Assembly (NCBI GenBank): GCA_022827625.1
Contig: JAJEIE010000026.1
Location: 1-64,000, forward strand
Origin: Candidatus Poribacteria bacterium
Lineage (GTDB): Bacteria; Poribacteria; WGA-4E; WGA-3G
Direction of reading: 5' to 3'
Length of the DNA stretch: 64,000 bases
Part shown: positions 47,825-57,959 of the stretch, one piece after another
Position numbering within the stretch: the stretch's first letter is position 1
Layout of the letters: each line of letters starts with the position of its first letter
Notes under the pieces: model-generated
Database searches by the model: none
The model's input: only the letters and a program-made list of their open reading frames with translations
What the model was told of the DNA's origin: nothing
Position numbers and translations under genes: made by a program

Positions 47825-47898
47825 GTGCCTGTAGCTCAGTTGGATAGAGCGTTAGCCTCCGGAGCTAAAGGTCGGGCGTTCGAGTCGCCCCAGGCACG
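47825..47898 (+). tRNA. tRNA-Arg (anticodon CCG)
   Basis: A 74-base tRNA with acceptor gtgcctg/caggcac, D arm gctc/gagc, anticodon stem ttagc/gctaa around ctccgga (anticodon CCG, reading CGG), variable loop, T arm gggcg/cgccc around ttcgagt, discriminator G. CCA is not encoded, unlike the tRNA-Sec gene. Confidence 0.95.
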
Positions 47899-47968
47899 TT
47901 TAAGACTTCGGATATCCCTATCTTATTAGGATACCATAGGGTCAGGAAAAAGTCAAGCGAAATTACAT

Positions 47969-48082
47969 AGGACTTACGCACTAAAAGATTGGTAGGTGCA
48001 GTTTTTAATTGCACCGATCCCATGGGATAAGCGTCTTTGCTGCCCGAAGATATGTGTCTCAACTCAATTTTGCGTAAGTCCT
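47969..48082. mobile_element. 114-bp element with 12-bp terminal inverted repeats (MITE-like)
   Basis: aggacttacgca at 47969-47980 and its exact reverse complement at 48071-48082 bound a short non-coding segment with an internal tgca-rich palindrome (gtgcag...ctgcac-like at 47996-48013). A solitary copy of the 12-mer is at 9797-9808. It lies between tRNA-Arg and the lactonase gene. No transposase is in the window. Confidence 0.6.
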
Positions 48083-48113
48083 GTTTTTTTACCAATACCA
48101 ACAAAGGAAAAAT

Positions 48114-48998
48114 ATGGCACTTGACGTACGCAACGAACGGCTTTTAGGGTTGGTTGATCCCAAAGCGATTGTTGAACAACTGGCGACGGGATGCCAGTTC
48201 ACTGAGGGACCTCTCTGGCACGCGACAGAGCGGTTTCTGCTTTTTAGTGATATTCCCGCGAATAAGATGCGGCGATGGGATGCCGACGCCGGGATGACTG
48301 TTTTCCGCGATCCATCCGGAAAATCAAACGGCTTGACGTATGATAAAGGCGGACACCTCATTGCTTGTGAACACGCGAACCGGAGGGTCTCGCGGACAAC
48401 AGCGGATGGACAGGTCATCACAATCGCCTCCCATTATGAAGGGAAACGGTTGAATAGCCCGAATGATGTCGTTGTGAAATCGGATGGTAGCCTCTATTTC
48501 ACGGATCCGCCTTACGGGTTGAGCGCATCGTACGGTGTCGAATCAGAGAAAGAACTCGATTTTCAAGGGGTCTATCGTCTATCACCCAACGGAGGCACAT
48601 TGACGCTTCTCGTTGACGACTTTGATAGACCCAACGGTCTCTGCTTTTCGCCCGATGAGTCTATCCTGTATATCAACGACACTGAACGTATGCATATCCG
48701 CGCATTCGATGTGCAACCCGACGGCACAATTGCGAACGGTCGCGTCTTCGGTGAAGAAGAAGGGGACAACGGCAAACCCGACGGAATGAAAGTCGATACG
48801 CACGGAAATGTCTACCTAACCGGTCCCGATGGGATTTGGGTTTTCGCACCCGACGGAACGCACCTCGGCATTATTCTCGTCCCAGAACGCGCAGCCAACT
48901 TGGCATGGGGCGGTGATGACTGGACAAGCCTCTTCATCACTGCGAGCACCTCCCTTTATCGCGTGAAATGCAAGGTAGCAGGAGTCGCGGTGCCGTAA
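48114..48998 (+). CDS. SMP-30/gluconolactonase-family lactonase
   Basis: A 294-residue six-bladed beta-propeller lactonase. Family marks: CQFTEGPLWH with the metal-binding Glu, RVSRTTADGQV, KRLNSPNDVVVKSDGSLYFTDPPYG with the Asn and Asp ligands, FDRPNGLCFSPDESILYINDTE and PDGMKVDTHGNVYLTGPDGIWVF. These enzymes hydrolyse sugar lactones such as gluconolactone. The final stop overlaps the dut start by one base. Confidence 0.93.
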   Translation: MALDVRNERLLGLVDPKAIVEQLATGCQFTEGPLWHATERFLLFSDIPANKMRRWDADAGMTVFRDPSGKSNGLTYDKGGHLIACEHANRRVSRTTADGQVITIASHYEGKRLNSPNDVVVKSDGSLYFTDPPYGLSASYGVESEKELDFQGVYRLSPNGGTLTLLVDDFDRPNGLCFSPDESILYINDTERMHIRAFDVQPDGTIANGRVFGEEEGDNGKPDGMKVDTHGNVYLTGPDGIWVFAPDGTHLGIILVPERAANLAWGGDDWTSLFITASTSLYRVKCKVAGVAVP

Positions 48999-49435
48999 TG
49001 TCGATGAAAATTAATATTAAACGCATAGACAAAACCCTCCCGTTGCCGAAATATGAGACGGGCGGTTCCGTTGGGTTTGATTTAATCTGCAGAGAATCAG
49101 CGGAAATTCCGCCGCAAACCATCGTTCTCATCCCAGCAAACGTTATCGTTGAAACGCCTCCCGGTTATATGTTGATGGTCTGCGCGCGGAGCAGTACACC
49201 CCGAAGATTCGGCTTAATGGTGCCACAAGGTATTGGTGTTGTTGATAACGATTACTGCGGTGAGGAGGACGAACTGCAAATTCAAGTCTACAATTTTACG
49301 GACAAAGTCGTGAAGGTTGACAGAGGCAGTCGAATCGCACAAGCGATTTTTGTACGTGTGGATACGGCAGAATGGAATGAAGTGGAACAGATGCACGCAC
49401 CCTCTCGTGGAGGATTTGGCAGTACAGGTCAGTAG
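48998..49435 (+). CDS. dut: deoxyuridine 5'-triphosphate nucleotidohydrolase
   Basis: Trimeric dUTPase of 145 residues that hydrolyses dUTP to dUMP, the substrate of ThyA downstream. I chose ATG 48998 overlapping the preceding stop (TAATG); the longer frame from 48968 is untypical. The five motifs are present: GGSVGFDLI; ARSSTPRRFGLMVPQG; GVVDNDYCGE; RGSRIAQAIF; and RGGFGSTG at the end. thyA follows directly after two bases. Confidence 0.94.
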   Translation: MSMKINIKRIDKTLPLPKYETGGSVGFDLICRESAEIPPQTIVLIPANVIVETPPGYMLMVCARSSTPRRFGLMVPQGIGVVDNDYCGEEDELQIQVYNFTDKVVKVDRGSRIAQAIFVRVDTAEWNEVEQMHAPSRGGFGSTGQ

Positions 49436-49437
49436 AC

Positions 49438-50235
49438 ATGGAACAGTATATAGACGGGCTTCGGCAGGTATTCGCTACCGGTGTTGACCGAGAGGGTAGA
49501 AACGGCGTAACCCGTGCCCTCTTTGGCATGCAAATGCGCTACAATATGGAAGATGGGTTTCCTGCTGTAACCACCAAAAAACTTGCATTCCGGTCCGTAA
49601 AAGCGGAACTCTTAGGTTTTTTGCGCGGTTACGATCACGTCTTGCAGTTTCAAAAACTTGGCACACAAATTTGGAACGCAAACGCTGAAGCGTGGGGACG
49701 TGATGGTTACCTTGGACGCATATACGGCGTCCAATGGCGTAGGTGGAAAACGGAGAATGGCACGATTGATCAGTTAGCCAGAGTCATCGAACAAATTCAG
49801 ACAAATCCACATAGTCGCAAACATATTGTCACCGCATGGAACCCAGCTGAATTAGATGAAGTCGCATTGACACCCTGCCACATGTGTTTCCAATTCGTCG
49901 TAGCAAACGACAAGTTATCGCTACAAATGTATCAACCCAGTTGTGATATGTTTTTAGGTGTCCCGTTTAATATCGCTTCGTATGCGCTCCTGCTACACAT
50001 GGTAGCACAAGTAACTGGATTAATGCCCGGCGAATTCGTTCACACCTTAGGGGACGCGCACATCTATCATGAACACTTTGAAGCGGTCAAGACGCAATTG
50101 AAACGAGACCCTTATCCGCTCCCCCGACTCGTGCTGGACCCGAAAATTTCATCGATTGATGCCTTCAAGATGCAACACATTCAGTTAGAGAATTATCAAC
50201 ACCACGATGCGATTCATGCCCCTATGATTGTTTAG
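49438..50235 (+). CDS. thyA: thymidylate synthase
   Basis: Converts dUMP to dTMP using methylene-tetrahydrofolate, producing dihydrofolate that the nearby folA regenerates. At 265 residues it matches the E. coli type. The catalytic Cys147 is in LTPCHMCFQF, with the YQPSCDMFLGVPFNIASYALL phosphate/folate region and HIYHEHFE. The gene sits two bases after dut. Confidence 0.97.
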   Translation: MEQYIDGLRQVFATGVDREGRNGVTRALFGMQMRYNMEDGFPAVTTKKLAFRSVKAELLGFLRGYDHVLQFQKLGTQIWNANAEAWGRDGYLGRIYGVQWRRWKTENGTIDQLARVIEQIQTNPHSRKHIVTAWNPAELDEVALTPCHMCFQFVVANDKLSLQMYQPSCDMFLGVPFNIASYALLLHMVAQVTGLMPGEFVHTLGDAHIYHEHFEAVKTQLKRDPYPLPRLVLDPKISSIDAFKMQHIQLENYQHHDAIHAPMIV

Positions 50236-50268
50236 CACCGTCATCTATGCGATACCACCGGGAGCAAA

Positions 50269-50766
50269 ATGGCTCAAGAACCACGCATTAACATTGACAG
50301 TTCAGAACAGAACGGAAACCATTTGGACCTCGAAGAGTTAACACCTCCAGAAGAAGCCGCATTTCTCATTCGTTTTGCCTTTGAGGAATTTGAAGAGATT
50401 ATTATGAACTATCCGCATCACGCCGCTTACGCCTTCGCGGCAATCAGTCAACTCGCCGGTACAAATAAAGAGATCTCCGACTTCACGCGTCGGCTTGGTA
50501 TGTGGCTCTGGATGGAAGTACTCGCCTTTCAGATTGAGGAACCTTTAAGTCTCAAGGAACTTGCCGAACATCTTGAAACCGATGTAGAAACTGTTCTAAA
50601 CGGAATGGATGCACTCGTGGAGATAAGAGAATTTGATATCGAATGGAAACGCAAAGGACAGATAAAACTCATCCCGCGTATGTCGAAAGAGACGGTTGCC
50701 CGGTTTGCTGAACATGTGATCAGTGGGATAGAAGCCGGACAACGAGAAATGGGAATGGAACCGTAA
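50269..50766 (+). CDS. uncharacterised winged-helix-like protein between thyA and folA
   Basis: A 165-residue protein I cannot assign. The N-terminal half is helical and acidic; residues about 86-150 resemble a winged helix (LSLKELAEHLETDVETVLNGMDALVEI, then basic strands). GGGAG lies before ATG. The stop codon is followed at once by the folA start, so it is translationally coupled to folA and could regulate or assist folate and thymidylate synthesis (inference). Confidence 0.75.
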   Translation: MAQEPRINIDSSEQNGNHLDLEELTPPEEAAFLIRFAFEEFEEIIMNYPHHAAYAFAAISQLAGTNKEISDFTRRLGMWLWMEVLAFQIEEPLSLKELAEHLETDVETVLNGMDALVEIREFDIEWKRKGQIKLIPRMSKETVARFAEHVISGIEAGQREMGMEP

Positions 50767-51261
50767 ATGTTAGTTTCAATGATTGCAGCGATGGATAAAA
50801 ACCGACTGATCGGTAATGGACCGCATATCCCTTGGCAGATGCCCGTTGACCGACGACATTTTCGCGACATGACAGTCGGAAAGCCTGTCGTTATGGGACG
50901 TAAAACTTTTGAAACGCTCAAACGACCTTTGGGCAAACGACACAACATCATCCTCACGCGCAACACGGCTTACAAAGCACCCAAAGGCTGTAGCGTTGCA
51001 CATTCGGTAGCGGACGTTCTTGAACTTTGTAAAGAAGCCGAAGAACTCATGATCTGTGGTGGGGCACCTATCTATGAAGCCTTCTTGCCGCACGCAAACC
51101 GACTCTACCTTACACAGATTCATGCCACATTTGAAGGGGATGTCTATTTCCCAGAATTTGACATCACTGCGTGGGAAGAAGTCAAACGCATTGACGGCGA
51201 ACCTGATGAGAGAAATCCTTATCCTTACAGTTTTCTGTTTTTGGAACGAAGGCAAGGGTAG
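50767..51261 (+). CDS. folA: dihydrofolate reductase
   Basis: Reduces dihydrofolate to tetrahydrofolate with NADPH. 164 residues. The N-terminal SMIAAMDKNRLIGNGPHIPWQMPVDRRHFRDMTVGKPVVMGRKTFETL contains the catalytic Asp and the folate pocket; ICGGAPIYEAF is the NADPH-binding part. Start codon abuts the preceding stop. Confidence 0.97.
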   Translation: MLVSMIAAMDKNRLIGNGPHIPWQMPVDRRHFRDMTVGKPVVMGRKTFETLKRPLGKRHNIILTRNTAYKAPKGCSVAHSVADVLELCKEAEELMICGGAPIYEAFLPHANRLYLTQIHATFEGDVYFPEFDITAWEEVKRIDGEPDERNPYPYSFLFLERRQG

Positions 51262-51294
51262 GGTTATAACAAAAAATCGAAGCATTTTGAAAAT

Positions 51295-52554
51295 ATGGAA
51301 ACACTAACGATTGTAAATGGTGACATTTATACCCCAACACATTACGGACAGGGTAGTATTGTTATTCAAGGGAACACAATTTCAACCCTAACAAAGGACG
51401 CGCTTCAGCCCACAGGTGAGGTGATTGATGCTTCTGGTTATCTTGTCATTCCCGGGTTAATTGACGGACTGGTCCACGGCGGCGGCGGCTGTGATAGTAT
51501 GACTGGCGAGGTTGAGGATGTTGCCAGAATCGCTCGCGCGCATGCCCGAAATGGTGTTACCTCGTTGGTGTTAGGCATATCTTCGGGGAGTATGGCGCAG
51601 ATTAACGATGCTTTGACGGCTATCGCGCACGTCGCTGACGAGCCAGTGGTGGACGGTTCGCGGATTTTAGGTTCATACGTCGAAGGGAAGTTTGGGAGCC
51701 TCGCGAAAAATGGGGCGCAGAACGCAAAATATATTACGCCACCAAACTTTGAAGAATTCCACGCGATGTGGGCAGCTTCTGATGGCACCTTGAAAGTCAT
51801 CTCCGTAGCACCTGAAAACGATGAAAATCTACAATTTATCAAACACCTCGCAGCCTACGGGTCAGATGCCTATAATGACATCATCATCGCTATGGGACAC
51901 ACAAATGCGACTTATGAACAGGCAATGGCGGCGATTGATGCCGGTGTGACACGCGCCACGCATACCTACAACGGCATGAGTGGTATGCACCACCGTGCCC
52001 TTGGCGCAATTGAAGCCGTCCTCTCTCATCCGGATATTCATGCGGAACTCATTGTTGACGAACACCATGTCCATCCTTTTTGGGGCAGCCATTTGATTCA
52101 ACAGAAGGGAATTCACGCTGTCGGGTTAATTACAGATTGCACGGCACTTGCGGGTATGCCTTCTGAAGACTGGCAGACGTCGGCAACGTATGTTCCTGAG
52201 ATAGATGCGTATCGTCTCGGCGATGATATGATTTCTGAGACGGATACTGCCTTTGAAGCCGGTAGCACCGAGAAATACATCCGTAACGACGCAATGTGGC
52301 TGGATATTGGTAAACCGACTGAACGCCTTGCTGGTGCGACAATTACACTTATGGAAGGGGTCCGCAATGTTATTAACTGGGGCTGTTCCATCGAAGAAGC
52401 ATTGACGATGGCAACAGTGACACCCGCGCAGAATTTAGGGGTCGCTGCGTCGGTCGGTTCAATCGCGGCTGGGAAAGCGGCGGATGTTGTTATTGTTGAT
52501 GCCGATTTAAGCGTTCAAGACGTTATTCTACGTGGAAAATTGCTAAAAACTTAG
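51295..52554 (+). CDS. nagA: N-acetylglucosamine-6-phosphate deacetylase
   Basis: A 419-residue amidohydrolase that removes acetate from GlcNAc-6-P in amino-sugar breakdown and wall recycling. Marks: VIPGLIDGLVHGGGGCDSMTG near residue 60, SYVEGKF with the metal Glu, MGHTNATYEQ and THTYNGMSGMHHR with His ligands, VDEHHVHP, and LITDCTAL with the catalytic Asp. Complete. It is the last gene of the cluster and precedes the str operon promoter. Confidence 0.92.
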   Translation: METLTIVNGDIYTPTHYGQGSIVIQGNTISTLTKDALQPTGEVIDASGYLVIPGLIDGLVHGGGGCDSMTGEVEDVARIARAHARNGVTSLVLGISSGSMAQINDALTAIAHVADEPVVDGSRILGSYVEGKFGSLAKNGAQNAKYITPPNFEEFHAMWAASDGTLKVISVAPENDENLQFIKHLAAYGSDAYNDIIIAMGHTNATYEQAMAAIDAGVTRATHTYNGMSGMHHRALGAIEAVLSHPDIHAELIVDEHHVHPFWGSHLIQQKGIHAVGLITDCTALAGMPSEDWQTSATYVPEIDAYRLGDDMISETDTAFEAGSTEKYIRNDAMWLDIGKPTERLAGATITLMEGVRNVINWGCSIEEALTMATVTPAQNLGVAASVGSIAAGKAADVVIVDADLSVQDVILRGKLLKT

Positions 52555-52601
52555 TAATTTGCAGAATTTCTTATGTTTTTTGCTTTTTTTTTGAAAAAAA
52601 T

Positions 52602-52630
52602 TTGACAAATCGCTATTCACATTGTATAAT
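52602..52630 (+). promoter_or_regulatory. perfect consensus sigma70 promoter for the str operon
   Basis: TTGACA at 52602-52607 and TATAAT at 52625-52630, 17-base spacer, preceded by T- and A-tracts (52579-52601) that resemble an UP element. The predicted leader to rpsL is about 165 bases. Confidence 0.93.
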
Positions 52631-52743
52631 ATTTGTTTTGGGAACCCTAATTCACTCTTTTATAGAAACGGGGGCAATTATTCGGAAACATTCTAACGTT
52701 GTGTCTGACATTCCACGTTAATTTGTTCTACTGAAATTGTGAT

Positions 52744-52763
52744 GCCCCGCGTGGGGCTTTTTT
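52744..52763 (+). terminator. leader terminator/attenuator before rpsL
   Basis: gcccc (52744-52748), loop gcgt, ggggc (52753-52757), then T6. It lies between the promoter and the first gene, where it can only reduce operon transcription, as an attenuator does. Confidence 0.7.
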
Positions 52764-52803
52764 AATTCAGAAGCCCGTAGAGATGGCGTGGCGGAGGTGC
52801 AAA

Positions 52804-53175
52804 ATGCCAACAATTAATCAGTTAATCAAAAAACCGCGTAAGCGGTATCGCAAGAAAACGAAGTCGCCCGTGCTACAGCAGTGTCCTCAGCGCCGCGGTA
52901 TCTGTTTACAGGTCAAGACGGTAACACCGAACAAACCGAATTCGGCTTTGCGTAAAGTCGCTCGGGTGCGGTTTACTTCCGGCTATGAAGCGACCTGTTA
53001 CATTCCGGGGATCGATCACAATTTGCAGGAACACTCAGTCGTTTTAGTCCGCGGTGGACGTGTCAAAGACCTTTCTAATGTGCGCTATCACATCGTTCGT
53101 GGCAAGTTGGATACCGCAGGTGTTGACAACCGCCGCCAAGGACGTTCAAAGTACGGTGCACGCAAACCGGGCTAA
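52804..53175 (+). CDS. rpsL: 30S ribosomal protein S12
   Basis: Decoding-centre ribosomal protein of 123 residues. The start is ATG 52804 ([18 protein letters not shown]) with GGAGGT at 52793-52798. [24 protein letters not shown] and the C-terminal [11 protein letters not shown] are diagnostic. First gene of the str operon. Confidence 0.98.
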   Translation: MPTINQLIKKPRKRYRKKTKSPVLQQCPQRRGICLQVKTVTPNKPNSALRKVARVRFTSGYEATCYIPGIDHNLQEHSVVLVRGGRVKDLSNVRYHIVRGKLDTAGVDNRRQGRSKYGARKPG

Positions 53176-53193
53176 ACACGGGAGGAATACCTG

Positions 53194-53664
53194 ATGCCGA
53201 GGCGTGGAAACATTACCAAGCGCGACGTTAACCCCGACGCGACCTACAATAGCAAGCTGGTCTCAAAGTTTATTAATAGTCTCATGCTCGATGGAAAGAA
53301 GAGTACTGCTCAAGCCATCTTATACGAAAGTTTTCAGATCATCGAATCACGGACAAAGGAAGACGGGTTTACGGTTTTCAAGCAAGCGATTAACAACGTC
53401 AAACCTGTGTTAGAAATCCGACCAAGACGGGTCGGTAGCCAGACCTACCAAGTCCCCGTTGATGTAAAGGCGGAACGGAAACAACGACTGGCTTTCAGTT
53501 GGATCATCGAATCGGCGCGTTCTCGCGGCGAAAGACGGATGGCTGAACGCCTTGCAGGCGAAATCATGGAGGCTTCGCGGAACGAAGGCGGGGCAATCCG
53601 TAGAAAGATGGATCAGCATCGAATGGCTGATGCGAACCGGGCTTTTGCACATTATCGATGGTAA
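53194..53664 (+). CDS. rpsG: 30S ribosomal protein S7
   Basis: A 156-residue head-domain 16S rRNA-binding protein, the usual autoregulator of str operons. MPRRGNITKRDVNPD, KAQAILYES-type helix and the C-terminal MDQHRMADANRAFAHYRW are typical. GGGAGGAA precedes ATG. 18 bases after rpsL. Confidence 0.98.
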   Translation: MPRRGNITKRDVNPDATYNSKLVSKFINSLMLDGKKSTAQAILYESFQIIESRTKEDGFTVFKQAINNVKPVLEIRPRRVGSQTYQVPVDVKAERKQRLAFSWIIESARSRGERRMAERLAGEIMEASRNEGGAIRRKMDQHRMADANRAFAHYRW

Positions 53665-53726
53665 AAACGTAAGCGCGGTCCAAAGGACCGCAACTTACTA
53701 AAAACACAATAAGGAGTCACGCAATC

Positions 53727-55844
53727 GTGGCGGATAAAAAACAAAATACCTCACATCGCTTAGAATTGCCCCACATGCGAAATATCGGTGTCATGGCGCA
53801 TATTGATGCCGGTAAAACTACCGTGACCGAGCGGATTTTGTATTATACCGGTAGAGTTTATCGTATCGGTGATGTGGACGATGGCACCACCACTATGGAT
53901 TGGATGGTGCAAGAGCAGGAGCGCGGTATTACAATCACTGCTGCCGCAACAACCTGCCAATGGAAAAAACACCATATTAATATTATTGATACACCGGGGC
54001 ATATTGATTTTACTGTCGAAGTTGAGCGTTCTCTCCGTGTTCTTGACGGTGCAGTTGCCGTTTTCTGTGCGGTTGGTGGCGTTGAACCCCAATCTGAAAC
54101 CGTCTGGAGACAGGCTGATAAATACGATATACCGCGCATCGCTTTCGTGAATAAAATGGATCGAACGGGCGCGGATTTTTTTCGTACTGTCGAAATGATG
54201 GAGGAACGTCTCGGTGCGAACGCCATCCCTGTGCAACTGCCAATCGGTTCGGCTGAACAGTTTACGGGTATCGTTGACCTTATCTCAATGAAGGGGCAGA
54301 TCTGGAACGTAGCCGCTGCCTCTGGGCGCGATGGCACCCTCATCCAGGAAACGGATATTCCCGAAGAAATGAGAGAGATGGCACTCGAATATCGCGAGCG
54401 GATGTTGGAGGCTATCGCGGATTCTGATGAAGCAATCTTTCACAAGTATGTGGATGGTGTTGAGATCTCACCGGAAGAGATTAAAGCAGGACTCCGTAAT
54501 GGGGTCGTCACGGGCAAAATTGTCCCAGTTCTTTGCGGAACGGCTTTGAAAAATAAGGGAGTCCAGCCGCTCTTGGACGCTATTGTTTCTTACCTGCCAG
54601 CACCGACGGATGTCTTACCTGTAAAGGGCTTTCATCCGAAGACTGAAGAAGAGGAAGTGCGAGAAGCCAATGAGAATGAGCCTTTCTGTGCGCTGGTGTT
54701 CAAAATCACGACAGACCCGCACGTCGGCAAACTCACTTATCTCCGCGTCTATTCTGGTGTTCTCCACAAAGGTGATACCGTCTACAACAGTACAACGGGT
54801 AAATATGAGCGGATTGGACGCTTGATGCAGATGCATGCCAACAAACGTGAGGAACATGATGCCGTTTATGCCGGTGACATCGCAGCAGCAATCGGATTAA
54901 AAGACCTTTCAACTGGCGATACGCTCTGCGATCCGAAGGTGCATATTACGTTGGAGACGATGGTGTTCCCGCTTCCGGTAATGGCTATCGCTGTTGAGCC
55001 ACGCACACAATCCGATATTGATAAGTTGAATCTCGCGCTCTCGAAACTTGCCGAAGAGGATCCAACTTTTAAAGTCCATCAAGATCCCGAAACAGGACAG
55101 ACCTTACTTTCCGGGATGGGTGAGCTTCACCTCGAAATCATCGTTGATAGACTCGTACGTGAATTTAATGTCTCAGCGAATGTCGGGAATCCAGAAGTTG
55201 CCTATCGGGAAACAATTCTTAACTCGGTTAGATCTGTCGGACGTTTCGTGCGTCAATCTGGTGGTAGAGGGCAATTCGGACACGTTGTCATTGAAGTAGA
55301 ACCTCTTGAAAAAGGTACGGGCTTTGAGTTCATAGATGAAACCAAGGGCGGTGCTATTCCGCAAGAGTACATTCCAGCGGTACAAAAAGGGATTGAGAAT
55401 GCCATGAACACAGGTGTTCTGGCAGGCTATCCGGTGGTTGATGTATCGGTGAAACTTGTTGATGGATCGCATCACGCCGTCGATTCCTCGGAGATGGCGT
55501 TCTCTATAGCCGGATCTATGGCATTCAAAGATGCAATGAAACGTGCTACGCCAACACTTCTTGAACCGATTATGGATGTTGAGGTGATCGTCCCTGACGA
55601 ATATCTCGGCAAAGTGATAGGCGATCTAAACGCCCGGCGCGCGCAAATCCGTGAAACGGAAGCGCAAGGAAAATCTCGTATTCAGGTCATCCGATCTGAT
55701 GTACCGCTCTCAGAGATGTTCGGGTACGTCAAAATGCTTAGGTCGCTCACGCAAGGGCGAGCGAACTACTCTATGGAATTTTCACACTATAACGAAGTTC
55801 CTACCAGTGTAATGGAGGACTTAATTTCAGCAGCGAAACGTTAA
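53727..55844 (+). CDS. fusA: elongation factor G
   Basis: Translocation GTPase of 705 residues with a GTG start and AAGGAG upstream. [40 protein letters not shown] and NKMDRTGAD are the G motifs. Domains II-V are complete and the C-terminal [16 protein letters not shown] is normal. Confidence 0.98.
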   Translation: MADKKQNTSHRLELPHMRNIGVMAHIDAGKTTVTERILYYTGRVYRIGDVDDGTTTMDWMVQEQERGITITAAATTCQWKKHHINIIDTPGHIDFTVEVERSLRVLDGAVAVFCAVGGVEPQSETVWRQADKYDIPRIAFVNKMDRTGADFFRTVEMMEERLGANAIPVQLPIGSAEQFTGIVDLISMKGQIWNVAAASGRDGTLIQETDIPEEMREMALEYRERMLEAIADSDEAIFHKYVDGVEISPEEIKAGLRNGVVTGKIVPVLCGTALKNKGVQPLLDAIVSYLPAPTDVLPVKGFHPKTEEEEVREANENEPFCALVFKITTDPHVGKLTYLRVYSGVLHKGDTVYNSTTGKYERIGRLMQMHANKREEHDAVYAGDIAAAIGLKDLSTGDTLCDPKVHITLETMVFPLPVMAIAVEPRTQSDIDKLNLALSKLAEEDPTFKVHQDPETGQTLLSGMGELHLEIIVDRLVREFNVSANVGNPEVAYRETILNSVRSVGRFVRQSGGRGQFGHVVIEVEPLEKGTGFEFIDETKGGAIPQEYIPAVQKGIENAMNTGVLAGYPVVDVSVKLVDGSHHAVDSSEMAFSIAGSMAFKDAMKRATPTLLEPIMDVEVIVPDEYLGKVIGDLNARRAQIRETEAQGKSRIQVIRSDVPLSEMFGYVKMLRSLTQGRANYSMEFSHYNEVPTSVMEDLISAAKR

Positions 55845-56065
55845 GTATTTAGGATGTGCCCGAACTGTAGGAGTGTTAGTTCTTCCTATAAGCGGGCACA
55901 GTGTTTGAGTAAATGAAACGGTTTGCCATACGCTCAGACGTTTGGCTACCTTATAGAAAATGGGGTGCGCGGTTTTCAGATGTAAAGTGTACGTCTCTAA
56001 TGACAGCACTCGAAACGGCGTTTACAATACCCAAAACAACACATTTTATTGGAGCTCGGACAAAA

Positions 56066-57274
56066 ATGGCTAAGGAAACGTTTGAAAGGACTAAGCCACA
56101 CGTCAATATTGGAACAATTGGCCACGTTGATCACGGTAAGACAACGCTTACAGCGGCGATTACCATGGTACTCTCGAACCTTGCTGACGAAGATTACGTC
56201 ATGGAATATGACGAGATCGATAAGGCACCCGAAGAAAAAGAGCGTGGTATTACGATTAATACAGCCCATGTGGAGTATGAAACTGAGAATCGGCACTATG
56301 CCCACGTGGATTGCCCAGGACACGCCGACTATATCAAGAACATGATTACAGGCGCAGCACAGATGGATGGGGCTATCCTCGTTGTGTCTGCTGCTGATGG
56401 TCCTATGCCACAAACCCGTGAACACGTACTCCTCGCTCGACAGGTGAACGTGCCGTCCCTCGTCGTCTACCTTAACAAGGCAGACATGGTTGATGACGAA
56501 GAGCTTCTCGAACTCGTTGAACTCGAAGTCCGCGAATTGCTAAGTGACTATGAATTCCCGGGGGATGATATTCCTGTTGTTATAGGATCTGCCCTTCAAG
56601 CCTATGAAGAAATGGACGGCGGCGGCGATCCGAATAGCGAAGCATGCGCATCGATCCTCGAACTCATGCAGGAAGTGGATGCCTATATTCCTGAACCCGT
56701 ACGCGACACGGAAAAGCCGTTCTTAATGCCCATTGAAGATATCTTCACTATTAGCGGACGGGGTACGGTTGTTACAGGACGGGTCGAGCGCGGTATCGTT
56801 AGAACTGGGGATACCATTGAAATCGTTGGGTTGCGCGAAACACAAAGCACTGTTGTCACAGGTGTTGAAATGTTCCGTAAACTCCTTGACGAGGGACGTG
56901 CTGGCGACAATATTGGTGCCTTGGTCCGCGGTATTGACCGGAATGAGGTTGAGCGTGGGCAAGTCTTAGCAATCCCTGGGACTGTCAATCCGCACACCAA
57001 ATTTGAAGCCGAGGCTTACATTCTGACAAAAGATGAAGGTGGACGCCACAATCCGTTCTTTAGCGGATACCGCCCACAGTTCTATTTCCGGACAACTGAC
57101 GTGACCGGAGAGATGAACTTGCCTGAAGGCATCGAAATGATTATGCCTGGCGACAACGCACAAATTACCGTTGAACTGTCTAAACCGATCGCAATGGAGG
57201 AACAACTCCGATTTGCTATTCGAGAAGGTGGACAGACAATCGGCGCAGGTGTTGTCTCCAAGATTCTTGAGTAA
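56066..57274 (+). CDS. tuf: elongation factor Tu
   Basis: Delivers aminoacyl-tRNA to the ribosome. I use ATG 56066 ([31 protein letters not shown]) with GGAG 11 bases upstream; the frame extends 51 codons further but without a ribosome site. 402 residues, normal length; [12 protein letters not shown] and the conserved C-terminus are intact. Only one copy is in the window. Confidence 0.98.
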   Translation: MAKETFERTKPHVNIGTIGHVDHGKTTLTAAITMVLSNLADEDYVMEYDEIDKAPEEKERGITINTAHVEYETENRHYAHVDCPGHADYIKNMITGAAQMDGAILVVSAADGPMPQTREHVLLARQVNVPSLVVYLNKADMVDDEELLELVELEVRELLSDYEFPGDDIPVVIGSALQAYEEMDGGGDPNSEACASILELMQEVDAYIPEPVRDTEKPFLMPIEDIFTISGRGTVVTGRVERGIVRTGDTIEIVGLRETQSTVVTGVEMFRKLLDEGRAGDNIGALVRGIDRNEVERGQVLAIPGTVNPHTKFEAEAYILTKDEGGRHNPFFSGYRPQFYFRTTDVTGEMNLPEGIEMIMPGDNAQITVELSKPIAMEEQLRFAIREGGQTIGAGVVSKILE

Positions 57275-57280
57275 TAGAGT

Positions 57281-57307
57281 GGGCGGAACGATAAGTTCCG
57301 CCCTTTT
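57281..57307 (+). terminator. rho-independent terminator after tuf
   Basis: gggcggaac (57281-57289), loop gataa, gttccgccc (57295-57303), then T4. It separates the str operon from the S10 operon. Confidence 0.75.
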
Positions 57308-57477
57308 AAGGCATCAGCGAAATAGTCATCAGTCGTCGGCTGTCAGCAAAGAGGAACAATAGAAACTCATAGGCTTTTAGTGTTTCGATGACCTCTTAAC
57401 TGATTGCTGAAAGGTTTACGAAGTGAACCGACCTGATTGCTGACCGCTATTCTGCTTGATGAAGGCGATACGAAAAG

Positions 57478-57789
57478 ATGGACAATCAAAAAATTCGGAT
57501 CCGGCTCAGGGCATTTGACTATCGGTTGTTGGATCTGTGGTCAAAGCAGATAGCAGATACTGCTAAACGCACAGGCGCGGCTGTTTCTGGACCGATTCCC
57601 CTGCCGACGAAAAAGCATCTCTATACCGTTCAGCGTTCGACCTTTAAAGATAAGAAATCACGCGAACAGTTTGAGATGCGGATTCATAAACGGCTGCTGG
57701 ATATCTCGGAAACGACACCGAAAACCGTTGATGATTTGATGCGGTTGGACCTGCCCGCAGGTGTTGATGTCAAAATTACGCTTCTCTAA
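57478..57789 (+). CDS. rpsJ: 30S ribosomal protein S10
   Basis: A 103-residue protein and first gene of the S10 operon. [23 protein letters not shown] and the C-terminal [12 protein letters not shown] are typical. It is preceded by a spacer with gattgctgaaagg and gattgctgaccgc repeats rather than a strong ribosome site. Confidence 0.98.
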   Translation: MDNQKIRIRLRAFDYRLLDLWSKQIADTAKRTGAAVSGPIPLPTKKHLYTVQRSTFKDKKSREQFEMRIHKRLLDISETTPKTVDDLMRLDLPAGVDVKITLL

Positions 57790-57959
57790 TTATTAGCTTA
57801 GGTACTTATATCTGCTATCTATGAAAAAGGGAGCCTATAGCACCCAGAGGCAGCTTGAACTTAACCAAAGACCATCGTGAAGCAGATCGCTTATGGGCGT
57901 GTACGCCGCAAAACGTAGTGGAACGATGCTCAGATTCAATTGTTAAAAATGTTAAAAAA

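Noticed and set aside
52783-52803. Upstream start for rpsL.
   Set aside because: It would cover the ribosome site; S12 starts MPTINQL.
55913-56065. N-terminal extension of EF-Tu.
   Set aside because: It lacks a ribosome site and homology; the conserved start is at 56066.
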